From RPQK01 sp041946865 (lineage in GTDB: Bacteria; Acidobacteriota; UBA6911; RPQK01), in the NCBI GenBank assembly GCA_041946865.1, contig JBHGBF010000222.1:1-9219 (forward strand): a stretch of 9,219 nt of DNA. The letters are read 5' to 3'. A model generated the notes under the pieces. It had not been told where the DNA came from, did not search any database, and saw nothing but the letters and a program-made list of their open reading frames with translations. The position numbers were made by a program, and so were the translations under genes. Positions within the stretch are counted from its first letter, which is position 1, and every line of letters starts with the position of its first letter. Below are positions 1 to 5,782 of this stretch, piece after piece.

Positions 1-152
1 CATGATGAACTCCAAAAGCGCCTGCCGCTTCGCTCGCAGAAAACTGAGCGGTTACAGCGGATGCTCAAGACGGCGGCAACCGCGGCCACGAGGAAGATTT
101 CCAGGTGCCCCCAGGCATCGTAGTTACGGATAAACCTAGGTCTTCTACTCAA
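1..152 (-). CDS. Possible N-terminal fragment of a membrane protein, cut by the window edge
   Basis: Reading leftward from a TTG at 152-150, one frame stays open for 50 codons to the window edge. It gives a short basic start, then NYDAWGHLEIFLVAAVAAVL, which looks like a first transmembrane helix. The 'WGHLEIFLV' stretch resembles, from memory, the start of a family of bacterial integral membrane proteins, but I cannot name it. After residue 32 the frame turns Cys/Arg/Ser-rich and no longer looks membrane-like, while the next frame reads smoothly (AVTAQFSASEAAG), so a frameshift or a broken gene near position 57 is possible. There is no convincing Shine-Dalgarno sequence before the TTG, and the same frame remains open further upstream, so the start is uncertain. 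Low confidence. Confidence 0.25.
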   Translation of the reverse strand, partial: MSRRPRFIRNYDAWGHLEIFLVAAVAAVLSIRCNRSVFCERSGRRFWSSS

Positions 153-210
153 GAGTCTCGAATCGGTCTCGCAGGTTAGCGTCCAAAACCGAACCGTGTC
201 AACCGCACCA

Positions 211-228
211 TCATGACTGTCATGACTG
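211..228. repeat. Two tandem 9-bp units containing an operator-like palindrome
   Basis: TCATGACTG occurs twice in tandem (211-219 and 220-228). The junction creates the inverted repeat CATGAC-T-GTCATG (212-217 and 219-224), a 13-bp palindrome with a one-base centre. It lies about 70 bp upstream of the CREST-like gene and downstream of nothing else rightward-facing, a position suited to an operator. No regulator is encoded nearby and function is not shown. Confidence 0.3.
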
Positions 229-295
229 CCGCGGCGCGCAGCGCTCCGGTCCTCGCCGAAAAGGCGTTAAACTGGAGAGTGGGAACAATCAGACG

Positions 296-1117
296 ATGAA
301 GCTTCGGCTGGATCGAAACCTCGTCAAGCTCGGTCCTGTCCGGCTGGGCTGGCGTTTTCTCTTGCTGCTCGGGATAACTTTGGTGTCTCTCGCGCTCACC
401 TTCGCCATTCCCGCAATTCCCCAGGATCGGGGGTATCACCACTTTGCCGATCGGCGCGTGTTTGCCGGAGTTCCGAACTCTCTGAACGTCCTCTCCAACC
501 TGCCTTTCGCTGTGGTCGGGGTGGTCGGTATCGCAGGGCTGCTGCGGCGCCGCCGCTCTCCGCTGTTCCTCGACTCCCGGGAAAGTCTGCCTTACTTCGC
601 CTTCTTCGCGGGGATCTTCCTGGTGGGACTCGGGTCGGCCTACTACCATCTGTTTCCGTCCAATCAGAGCCTGGTATGGGATCGCCTGCCGATCAGCATG
701 GTCCTGGTGGCGTTCGCGTGCTCGCAACTGGCTGAAAGAGTCAGTCCAAAGACCGGTTCCATTCTCCTGGCCCCGCTTCTCGGACTCGGTATCGGATCCG
801 TCCTCTACTGGAAACTTACGGAACTGGTGGGGAAAGGCGATCTGCGCCCTTACGGGTTCGTCCGTTTCTTTCCCATGGTCCTGGTCGCGTTCCTGATTCT
901 GATTTTTCCCACCCGTTATACGGGATCGGGACGGCTGGTTTTGGCCCTGGTTCTGTTTGCTGTTTCCAGCCTGCTCGAGGCTCTCGACAAACCGGTGCTC
1001 CAGGTTGGCGGGCTCGTGAGCGGTCACACGCTGAAACACCTGGTGGCAGCCCTGTCCGCCTATCTGGTCTGGGAGATGCTCCGCCTCCGGCGCCCTGCAC
1101 CCGGCCGGATCGATTAG
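296..1117 (+). CDS. CREST-superfamily (alkaline ceramidase-like) integral membrane hydrolase
   Basis: A 273-residue polytopic membrane protein with about seven hydrophobic segments (roughly 20-41, 66-82, 100-116, 131-148, 156-171, 190-204, 214-229, with a further stretch near 239-262). Candidate active-site residues are Ser114 and His118 in GLGSAYYHLF, Asp129 in WDRLP, and His244 and His248 in SGHTLKHL. The spacing (Ser+4 His, Ser+15 Asp, His+4 His) equals that of human ACER3 Ser77/His81/Asp92/His217/His221, where the three His bind zinc. An N..SN motif (64-68) also fits the family. It is therefore probably a zinc-dependent membrane amidase or a related CREST protein; the substrate (ceramide-like or other lipid) is unknown. 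A GGAGAG at 274-279 is rather far from the ATG, so the ribosome site is weak. The next gene starts 51 bp downstream and may be co-transcribed. Confidence 0.8.
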   Translation: MKLRLDRNLVKLGPVRLGWRFLLLLGITLVSLALTFAIPAIPQDRGYHHFADRRVFAGVPNSLNVLSNLPFAVVGVVGIAGLLRRRRSPLFLDSRESLPYFAFFAGIFLVGLGSAYYHLFPSNQSLVWDRLPISMVLVAFACSQLAERVSPKTGSILLAPLLGLGIGSVLYWKLTELVGKGDLRPYGFVRFFPMVLVAFLILIFPTRYTGSGRLVLALVLFAVSSLLEALDKPVLQVGGLVSGHTLKHLVAALSAYLVWEMLRLRRPAPGRID

Positions 1118-1158
1118 CCCAGGAACTTTTCGCGAGGGCGAGTGACTAAGAGGGAGAC

Positions 1159-1164
1159 AAGGGG
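1159..1164 (+). promoter_or_regulatory. Ribosome binding site deciding the start at 1169
   Basis: AAGGGG lies 4 bases before ATG 1169. The alternative in-frame GTG at 1142 is preceded by GCGAGGGCGA, a weaker match that would add nine mostly charged residues before the anchor. Confidence 0.45.
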
Positions 1165-1168
1165 ACCG

Positions 1169-1900
1169 ATGAATCAATCGCTACGCGTCGTTCTTTCCCG
1201 ACTGATGATTCCTCTGCTTTGTCTGGCTGGCATCTTCCTCGTGCTCGGAGTCCTCTACCGGAGCATCCCGACCCCGCCTCCGCCTCCGCCAATGCCCGAG
1301 CCCAAGACCGTCCAGCGGCCGAAACCGGCTCAGACTTACGAGGCCCTCAAGGACGAGTACATCAAGATGGTGTCGCAAGGGACCAAGAAACTCGCCGAAT
1401 TTCGCGGGGCCAAGTACCGCGGGAGCGAAGCCCGGATCAAGGACGAGCTCAACGTTTTTCAGGCCTGGGCGATTCTCATCAACGAAATGCCCAGGTACCC
1501 CTTGACCGACTCCGAAAAGGACCTCGTCAGGTCGGTCGGAAGGCAACTGTCTGCCGTCCAGAGAAGAGAATTCCCCCTGATGCGCGCGGAATTCGCCAAT
1601 TCGCTGAGGCAAGCGTTGATCAAGCATCACACCATGGCCTACTGTTCCGGGGAACGGAAGGAAATCCTCCGCGTGATCGCCCTGCCCGGCACCCCCACGG
1701 AGGCGCTTAACCGGTGTATGGAAATCCTGATGAGCGAAACTTGTGCCCAGCTGCGATTCTCGAGGATTGATTTCACCTTCAGCGGGCAACAGACCATCAC
1801 CGCCCCGGTTAAACCCACCAAGAAACCCGCACCGCGCGACGGAGAGCTGGTTTACTGGCGCGAAACTGTGTACGAGCCGGTCGAGTGGAAAGAGACGTAG
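1169..1900 (+). CDS. Hypothetical single-pass membrane protein with proline-rich linker
   Basis: I do not recognise this family. From the ATG at 1169 it has 243 residues: a short basic N-terminus, one hydrophobic anchor (about 7-30), a proline-rich stalk (33-53, including seven consecutive prolines), then a charged, mostly helical region (55-155). The C-terminal part (155-243) carries Cys159, Cys183 and Cys192, ends in an acidic/aromatic tail, and is probably outside the cytoplasm, where these cysteines could form a disulfide. The anchor plus stalk suggests a body held away from the membrane in the periplasm. I prefer ATG 1169 over the in-frame GTG at 1142 because AAGGGG (1159-1164) lies 4 bases upstream of it and translation would begin close to the membrane anchor. 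It may share a transcript with the CREST-like gene, but a functional link is only inference. Confidence 0.7.
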   Translation: MNQSLRVVLSRLMIPLLCLAGIFLVLGVLYRSIPTPPPPPPMPEPKTVQRPKPAQTYEALKDEYIKMVSQGTKKLAEFRGAKYRGSEARIKDELNVFQAWAILINEMPRYPLTDSEKDLVRSVGRQLSAVQRREFPLMRAEFANSLRQALIKHHTMAYCSGERKEILRVIALPGTPTEALNRCMEILMSETCAQLRFSRIDFTFSGQQTITAPVKPTKKPAPRDGELVYWRETVYEPVEWKET

Positions 1901-1960
1901 GCCTACCGCAGCCTTTATGCGTAGCTCTGAAGCGAGCGCCGGGTTTCGGCACGCTCTCTT

Positions 1961-1992
1961 TCGGAGTGGGTGGCCGTGCCGCCGCACTCCGA
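1961..1992. terminator. GC-rich hairpin between convergent genes, candidate bidirectional terminator
   Basis: TCGGAGTG (1961-1968) pairs with CACTCCGA (1985-1992). Inside it GGTGGC (1969-1974) pairs with GCCGCC (1978-1983) with one G-U pair, leaving a three-base CGT loop and a single bulged G at 1984. It sits 60 bp after the upstream plus-strand gene and about 45 bp after the lysA stop on the other strand, where a shared terminator would be expected. Neither side has a clear T-tract, so intrinsic termination would be inefficient; it could instead block RNA decay. Confidence 0.4.
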
Positions 1993-2037
1993 GGCTGCCA
2001 ACCGGCCGGATGTGGTGGGAACGGCGGTTAGAACGGC

Positions 2038-3270
2038 TTACTCCCCCCTCACCAGGTCTTCCAGCGTTTCCCGTTCGCGGATGATCTTGAAGCTTGATCC
2101 CTCGACGAGCACTTCCGCGGCGCGCGGCCGGGAATTGTAGTTGGAAGAGAGCGGGAAACCGTAGGCGCCGGCATTCATTACAGCCAGGTAATCGCCGGGC
2201 AGGAACTGCGGAAGACTTCGGTCACGGGCAAAAAAGTCGCCGCTTTCACAAATCGGTCCAACGACGTCCGCCATGATCGAGGCCTGCTTCTCCTCAACCG
2301 ACAGAATCTCATGATGCGCCTGGTAGAGCGAGGGGCGCATCAGGTCGTTCATCGCGCCGTCGACAATCACAAAGTGTTTGCCGTGGTTCGCCTTGTGATA
2401 AAGGACCTGGTTAAGCAGGACGCCGGCATTGCCGACTACGAAACGCCCCGGTTCAAAAGACAGCTGATAATCGCCTCTGCTTTCTTTCAGAAAAGCCGCA
2501 TAGCGCGCCAGATCGGCTGTTTTCTCTCCCCGGTATGGAATGCCCACTCCACCGCCCAGATCCAGGTGCTCGGTCGGAAAACCGGCATTCCGGAACTCGT
2601 CCGCAAGCCCTTTAAGCCTGACGAACGCATTGATGAACGGCTGTATGTCCAGAATCTGTGACCCGATGTGAAAGCCCAGGCCGGCCACCCGCAGGTGCTT
2701 GCTCGTCCTCAGGATCGGGATCAGCCGGCTGGCCTGTTCCATATCAAGCCCGAACTTGTGCTGCCGGAGGCCGGTCAGCGTGTAGGGGTGAGTCTGCGCC
2801 TCGACGTCGGGTTTGACTCGAAAGGCGATCGCCGGGCAGATTCCCCGTCGAACAGCGAGGTCCGCCAAGGCTTCCAGCTCCTGGACTGACTCGACGTTAA
2901 TGCTGCGAATGGACAGATCCAGCGCCAGCTGCAGTTCTGCCCGCGACTTGCCGACCCCGCTGAAGACCACTTTGTCCCAGGCCGCGCCGATCTTCTGGAG
3001 CCGGTAAAGCTCTCCCCCTGAAACGACATCGAAACCGCTGCCTTCCTCCTGGAGAAGCCGCAGAATCGTCAGGTTGGAGTTGGCCTTAACCGAGTAGCAA
3101 ATCAATGGGTCGAGCTCGGAGAACGCCGATCGGAAGCGTCGGTAATTCCCGAGAATCGCATTACGGCTGTAGACATAGCAGGGGGTCCCCACTTCCCGGG
3201 CAATGTCGACAAGGGGAGTGTCTTCACAGAAAAGCCAGCCGTTACGGTACCGAAAGGCCTGAATCAGCAT
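2038..3270 (-). CDS. lysA: Diaminopimelate decarboxylase
   Basis: PLP-dependent fold-III decarboxylase converting meso-diaminopimelate to L-lysine and CO2, the last step of the DAP lysine pathway, in the cytoplasm. The length of 410 residues is normal. Visible motifs are the PLP lysine Lys62 in YSVKANSN, HIGSQ (201-205), the phosphate-binding GGGVG (239-243), EPGR (273-276), the CESGD motif (341-345, Cys341 from the partner subunit in known dimers), and GAYGFPLSSNYNSRPR (368-383) with substrate/PLP residue Tyr370. The N-terminal F.YRNGWLFCEDTPL is typical of the family and supports the ATG at 3270. No Shine-Dalgarno sequence precedes this ATG; a promoter-like pair ends about 10 bp upstream, suggesting a leaderless message. 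It is convergent with the hypothetical gene and divergent from the polysaccharide operon, so it is probably a separate unit. Confidence 0.96.
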   Translation of the reverse strand: MLIQAFRYRNGWLFCEDTPLVDIAREVGTPCYVYSRNAILGNYRRFRSAFSELDPLICYSVKANSNLTILRLLQEEGSGFDVVSGGELYRLQKIGAAWDKVVFSGVGKSRAELQLALDLSIRSINVESVQELEALADLAVRRGICPAIAFRVKPDVEAQTHPYTLTGLRQHKFGLDMEQASRLIPILRTSKHLRVAGLGFHIGSQILDIQPFINAFVRLKGLADEFRNAGFPTEHLDLGGGVGIPYRGEKTADLARYAAFLKESRGDYQLSFEPGRFVVGNAGVLLNQVLYHKANHGKHFVIVDGAMNDLMRPSLYQAHHEILSVEEKQASIMADVVGPICESGDFFARDRSLPQFLPGDYLAVMNAGAYGFPLSSNYNSRPRAAEVLVEGSSFKIIRERETLEDLVRGE

Positions 3271-3279
3271 GGTCTGGCG

Positions 3280-3308
3280 ATGTTAGCAAAGGCGTCCCTG
3301 GGTGTCCA
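3280..3308 (-). promoter_or_regulatory. Candidate sigma70-type promoter of lysA
   Basis: On the minus strand TGGACA (3308-3303, five of six matches to TTGACA) is followed after 17 bp by TAACAT (3285-3280, four of six matches to TATAAT). Transcription would begin near 3273, only a few bases before the lysA ATG at 3270. This agrees with the absence of a Shine-Dalgarno sequence. The match is by eye only. Confidence 0.4.
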
Positions 3309-3322
3309 CGTGGCGACAGTTC

Positions 3323-3331
3323 TGCTAGAAT
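3323..3331 (+). promoter_or_regulatory. Candidate extended -10 promoter for the polysaccharide operon
   Basis: TGCTAGAAT matches an extended -10 element (TGn plus TAGAAT, five of six). Seventeen bp upstream is TGTCCA (3303-3308), a poor -35 (three of six) that is the complement of the proposed lysA -35. Transcription would start near 3338, leaving a leader of about 60 nt before the GTG at 3400. It is the best candidate in the 129-bp divergent gap. Confidence 0.35.
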
Positions 3332-3388
3332 CCAAGCGGCAAAAGGATGGACGATTGATCATCGTCACCCATGAATTGTCAATCAACT

Positions 3389-3395
3389 GGGGGGG
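3389..3395 (+). promoter_or_regulatory. G7 homopolymer serving as ribosome binding site of the GTG start
   Basis: Seven consecutive G end 4 bases before the GTG at 3400 and are the only Shine-Dalgarno-like sequence for the epimerase. An ATG at 3371 runs into this tract in another frame, which closes at TGA 3473-3475. One extra G would put that ATG in frame with the epimerase. Confidence 0.4.
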
Positions 3396-3399
3396 TCTT

Positions 3400-4353
3400 G
3401 TGCCGGAACGGGGCATTCAGGTCGTCACCGGTGGGGCTGGCTTCATTGGTTCTCATATCTGTCAACTGCTGCTGAAGCGCGGAGATCGCGTTCGTGTCCT
3501 GGACAATTTCTCGTCGGGAAAGAGGGCTAACATCGAGCCCTTCAAGCGTCACTTCCCCGCACAACTCGAGGTGATCGAGGGCGACATCAGGGATTCCGGC
3601 GCCTTGCGGGGAGTGATGGACGAGGCCACGACAGTGTTCCACCAGGCAGCCATGGTCTCGGTGCAGAAATCGGTCGAGGACCCGCTTGAAGCCAATTCGG
3701 TCAATCTGGACGGGACGTTGAAAGTCTTCCAGGCGGCAAGGGAGGCGGGAGTCAGAAAGGTCGTCTTCGCCTCCAGCACTGCGGTATACGGCAACTCAGA
3801 GGAGCTTCCCAAGCGGGAATCCATGACGGCCGCGCCGCTGTCCCCGTACGCCGCGGCGAAGTATGCCGGCGAGATTTACGCAAAAATCTTCTCGGCGCTG
3901 TATGGCCTCCCCGTGGTCTGCCTCCGCTACTTCAATGTCTTCGGGCCCAGACAGGATCCGACTTCGGAATACGCGGCCGTAATTCCGAAGTTCATCAGCA
4001 GGATGCTCCGGGGCCAGCGGCCGGTCATATACGGAGACGGCAATCAGACTCGCGATTTCGTTTTTGTGGAAGACGTGGCAAGGGCCAACCTGCTCGCGGG
4101 CGACCCCGGCGCCGGAGGAGCCGTCCTTAACATTGCAGCCGGCCAACGGTATAGTTTAAATAACCTCGTTGTGATTCTCGACGAGTTACTGGGCCTTGAC
4201 TTCCAACCGGTCTATAAGCCTGCGCGCCTGGGCGAAGTACGCGATTCTCAAGCCGATATCTCACTGGCGAACAGGACAATTGGGTACGCGCCGGTCGTAA
4301 CGCTGCGCGAGGGACTGAAGCTCACCGCACACTGGTTTAAAGCCAACGGATAA
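3400..4353 (+). CDS. NAD-dependent UDP-N-acetylhexosamine 4-epimerase-like SDR
   Basis: Extended short-chain dehydrogenase/reductase of 317 residues from GTG 3400. Motifs are the NAD-binding GGAGFIGS (11-18), LDNFSSG (34-40, Asp35 binding ribose), GDIRD (61-65), HQAA (81-84), the catalytic SST (125-127), Y150-AAA-K154, and RYFNVFGPRQDP (176-187). The 'NFSSGKRANI' and 'FGPRQDP' segments look most like the WbpP/TviC/archaeal GalE-type UDP-GlcNAc(A)/GalNAc(A) 4-epimerases, and the neighbouring UDP-HexNAc dehydrogenase agrees. Exact substrate is inference; UDP-glucose 4-epimerase remains possible. I choose GTG 3400 because the family normally starts shortly before GGAGFIGS; ATG 3280 would add 40 unlike residues and leave only 9 bp to lysA. 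A run of seven G (3389-3395) lies 4 bases upstream. First gene of the operon; its last codons and stop form one arm of a hairpin. Confidence 0.88.
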   Translation: MPERGIQVVTGGAGFIGSHICQLLLKRGDRVRVLDNFSSGKRANIEPFKRHFPAQLEVIEGDIRDSGALRGVMDEATTVFHQAAMVSVQKSVEDPLEANSVNLDGTLKVFQAAREAGVRKVVFASSTAVYGNSEELPKRESMTAAPLSPYAAAKYAGEIYAKIFSALYGLPVVCLRYFNVFGPRQDPTSEYAAVIPKFISRMLRGQRPVIYGDGNQTRDFVFVEDVARANLLAGDPGAGGAVLNIAAGQRYSLNNLVVILDELLGLDFQPVYKPARLGEVRDSQADISLANRTIGYAPVVTLREGLKLTAHWFKANG

Positions 4354-4399
4354 CCCGAATAGCACGGATCAACGACTGTCACTCGTGTTATCCGTTGGC
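4342..4399. repeat. Palindromic intergenic element 1 (overlaps the epimerase stop codon)
   Basis: GCCAACGGATAAC (4342-4354) and GTTATCCGTTGGC (4387-4399) form a perfect 13-bp stem around a 32-nt interior with limited further pairing. The left arm consists of the last three codons before the stop (Ala-Asn-Gly) plus the TAA of the epimerase and one further base; the right arm ends just before the ribosome site of the next gene. The interior contains CGAATAGCACGGAT (4356-4369), which matches element 2 at 13 of 14 positions. There is no T-tract after the stem. Likely roles are RNA stability, partial attenuation, or a dispersed repeat. Confidence 0.8.
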
Positions 4400-4403
4400 C
4401 TGA

Positions 4404-4408
4404 AAGGA
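4404..4408 (+). promoter_or_regulatory. Ribosome binding site of the dehydrogenase gene
   Basis: AAGGA ends 4 bases before ATG 4413, immediately after the right arm of the palindrome ending at 4399, so folding of the hairpin could affect access. Confidence 0.55.
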
Positions 4409-4412
4409 ATCT

Positions 4413-5705
4413 ATGGATCTGAAACAGAAGATACTGAAACGTAAGGCAGAGGTGGGAATCGTAGGGTTGGGCTACGTCGGACTGCCCTTGGCCATGGAAT
4501 TCGTGGAAAGCGGTTTCATGGTGCACGGCATTGACTTGAATGCCTCACGCGTGGAATGTATCAACAAGGGGATTTCGCACGTACTCGACGTCAAGAGCGA
4601 AGTCTTGAAGAAAGCCGTGGATTCCGGCCGGTTCAGGGCCTATCCGAGCTATTCGATCGTGTCGGATCTCGATTGCGTGATCATCTGTGTTCCGACCCCG
4701 CTGCGCCACACCAAAGACCCCGACATGAGCCACATCGTGACGGCGACCGAGAACATCGCCAAGCGGATCCACAAGAACATGCTAGTCGTTCTCCAGAGCA
4801 CCACCTATCCGGGGACTACCGACGAAGTTCTCGTCCCGGAGTTCAAGGCTGACCATCTGGAGATCGGGCGCGATTTGTTCGTCGCCTTCTCTCCGGAACG
4901 GGTTGATCCCGGCAACCCGGTCTATAACACCCGAAACACGCCGAAGATCGTCGGAGGGTTCACGCCGCGATGCACGGAGATGGCGAAGACACTGTACGAA
5001 CAGGCGATCGAGACGGTAATCCCCGTTTCTTCGACGGCTACAGCCGAGATGGTGAAGCTGCTTGAAAACACGTACCGGGCGGTCAACATCGGGCTGGTTA
5101 ATGAAATCGCCATCATCTGCGACAAGCTGGGAGTGTCGGTCTGGGAGGTGATCCAGGCAGCGGCCAGCAAACCGTTCGGGTTCATGCCCTTCTATCCAGG
5201 TCCCGGGTTGGGCGGACACTGCATCCCGATCGATCCGCTTTACCTGTCCTGGAAGCTCAAAGCCTTCAACTACAACGCACGGTTCATCGAGCTGGCCAGC
5301 GACGTGAATACTCACATGCCCGAATACTGCGTCGGAAGGGTCCACCGGCTACTGAACAAAGTGAAAAAGTGCGTGAACGGCTCGCGCATCCTGGTGCTGG
5401 GGGTCGCTTATAAGCCGGATATCAGCGACGTGCGCGAGTCGCCGGCGCTGGACATCATTCGCTTGCTACAGGTGGACGGGGCTCTCGTCGATTACGCGGA
5501 TCCTTATGTTCCGGAGATCGACATCGAGGGCCAGAAAATGACGCCGGTCCAACCGTCTCCGGACAATCTGCCTGCGTACGATCTGGTGGCGGTGGTGACA
5601 AACCACTCCTGTTTCGAATTCGGAATGATCCAGGCGCACTCCCAGCTGATTTTCGATACTCGAAACGCGTACAAGACGCCGGCGAACAATGTCTTCAAGC
5701 TTTAA
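4413..5705 (+). CDS. UDP-N-acetyl-D-glucosamine 6-dehydrogenase (WbpA/TviB-like)
   Basis: Nucleotide-sugar dehydrogenase of 430 residues, the usual size. It oxidises C6 of a UDP-hexose(NAc) to a carboxylate with two NAD+, in the cytoplasm. The N-terminal Rossmann domain has GLGYVGLP (18-25) and CVPTP (92-96). The central part has QSTTYPGTT (128-136), FSPERVDPGN (159-168) and the Lys215/Asn219 pair in KLLENTYR. The catalytic Cys270 sits in GPGLGGHCIPIDP (263-275). The C-terminal domain has GVAYKPDISDVRESPA (330-345). The 'FSPERVDPGN' and 'KPFGFMPFYPGPGLGGHCIP' segments (the latter 253-272) are characteristic of the WbpA/WecC/TviB branch rather than UDP-glucose dehydrogenase. With the upstream epimerase it would give UDP-GalNAcA or a related uronate, an inferred product. 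It follows the epimerase after 59 bp, a gap filled by a palindrome. Confidence 0.92.
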   Translation: MDLKQKILKRKAEVGIVGLGYVGLPLAMEFVESGFMVHGIDLNASRVECINKGISHVLDVKSEVLKKAVDSGRFRAYPSYSIVSDLDCVIICVPTPLRHTKDPDMSHIVTATENIAKRIHKNMLVVLQSTTYPGTTDEVLVPEFKADHLEIGRDLFVAFSPERVDPGNPVYNTRNTPKIVGGFTPRCTEMAKTLYEQAIETVIPVSSTATAEMVKLLENTYRAVNIGLVNEIAIICDKLGVSVWEVIQAAASKPFGFMPFYPGPGLGGHCIPIDPLYLSWKLKAFNYNARFIELASDVNTHMPEYCVGRVHRLLNKVKKCVNGSRILVLGVAYKPDISDVRESPALDIIRLLQVDGALVDYADPYVPEIDIEGQKMTPVQPSPDNLPAYDLVAVVTNHSCFEFGMIQAHSQLIFDTRNAYKTPANNVFKL

Positions 5706-5707
5706 TC

Positions 5708-5772
5708 GAAGCCGGCGAATAACACGGATGACGCGAATGGGATTCGCCTCGTCCGTGTCACTTGCCGGCTTC
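5708..5772. repeat. Palindromic intergenic element 2 (31-position hairpin, 3-nt loop)
   Basis: Bases 5708-5738 pair in register with 5742-5772 around a GGG loop. Of 31 positions 28 pair (two are G-U) and mismatches fall at 5719/5761, 5721/5759 and 5732/5748. The outer stem is GAAGCCGGC (5708-5716) with GCCGGCTTC (5764-5772). It contains CGAATAACACGGAT (5716-5729), nearly identical to part of element 1. It begins two bases after the dehydrogenase stop and ends 10 bases before the next ATG. The sequence after it is not a T-run, so it does not look like a standard terminator. Confidence 0.88.
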
Positions 5773-5782
5773 CTCTCCGAAA

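Noticed and set aside
173..202. Minus-strand promoter with a perfect TTGACA (202-197)
   Set aside because: The paired -10 (TAACCT at 178-173, 18-bp spacing) matches only three of six positions and the gene it would serve is itself doubtful.
176..1177. Long minus-strand open frame (333 codons) opposite the CREST-like gene
   Set aside because: Its translation is rich in Gln, Glu, Arg and Pro with no recognisable domain, while the plus strand encodes a membrane protein with an intact family active site. It is a shadow of GC-rich codon use.
1181..1987. Minus-strand open frame of 268 codons opposite the proline-rich protein
   Set aside because: It reads as low-complexity Gly/Arg/Leu sequence, runs across the intergenic hairpin, and the plus-strand frame has a better start, anchor and ribosome site.
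3280..3399. Extension of the epimerase to ATG 3280
   Set aside because: It would add 40 residues absent from the family, leave 9 bp to the divergent lysA, and run through the likely promoters.
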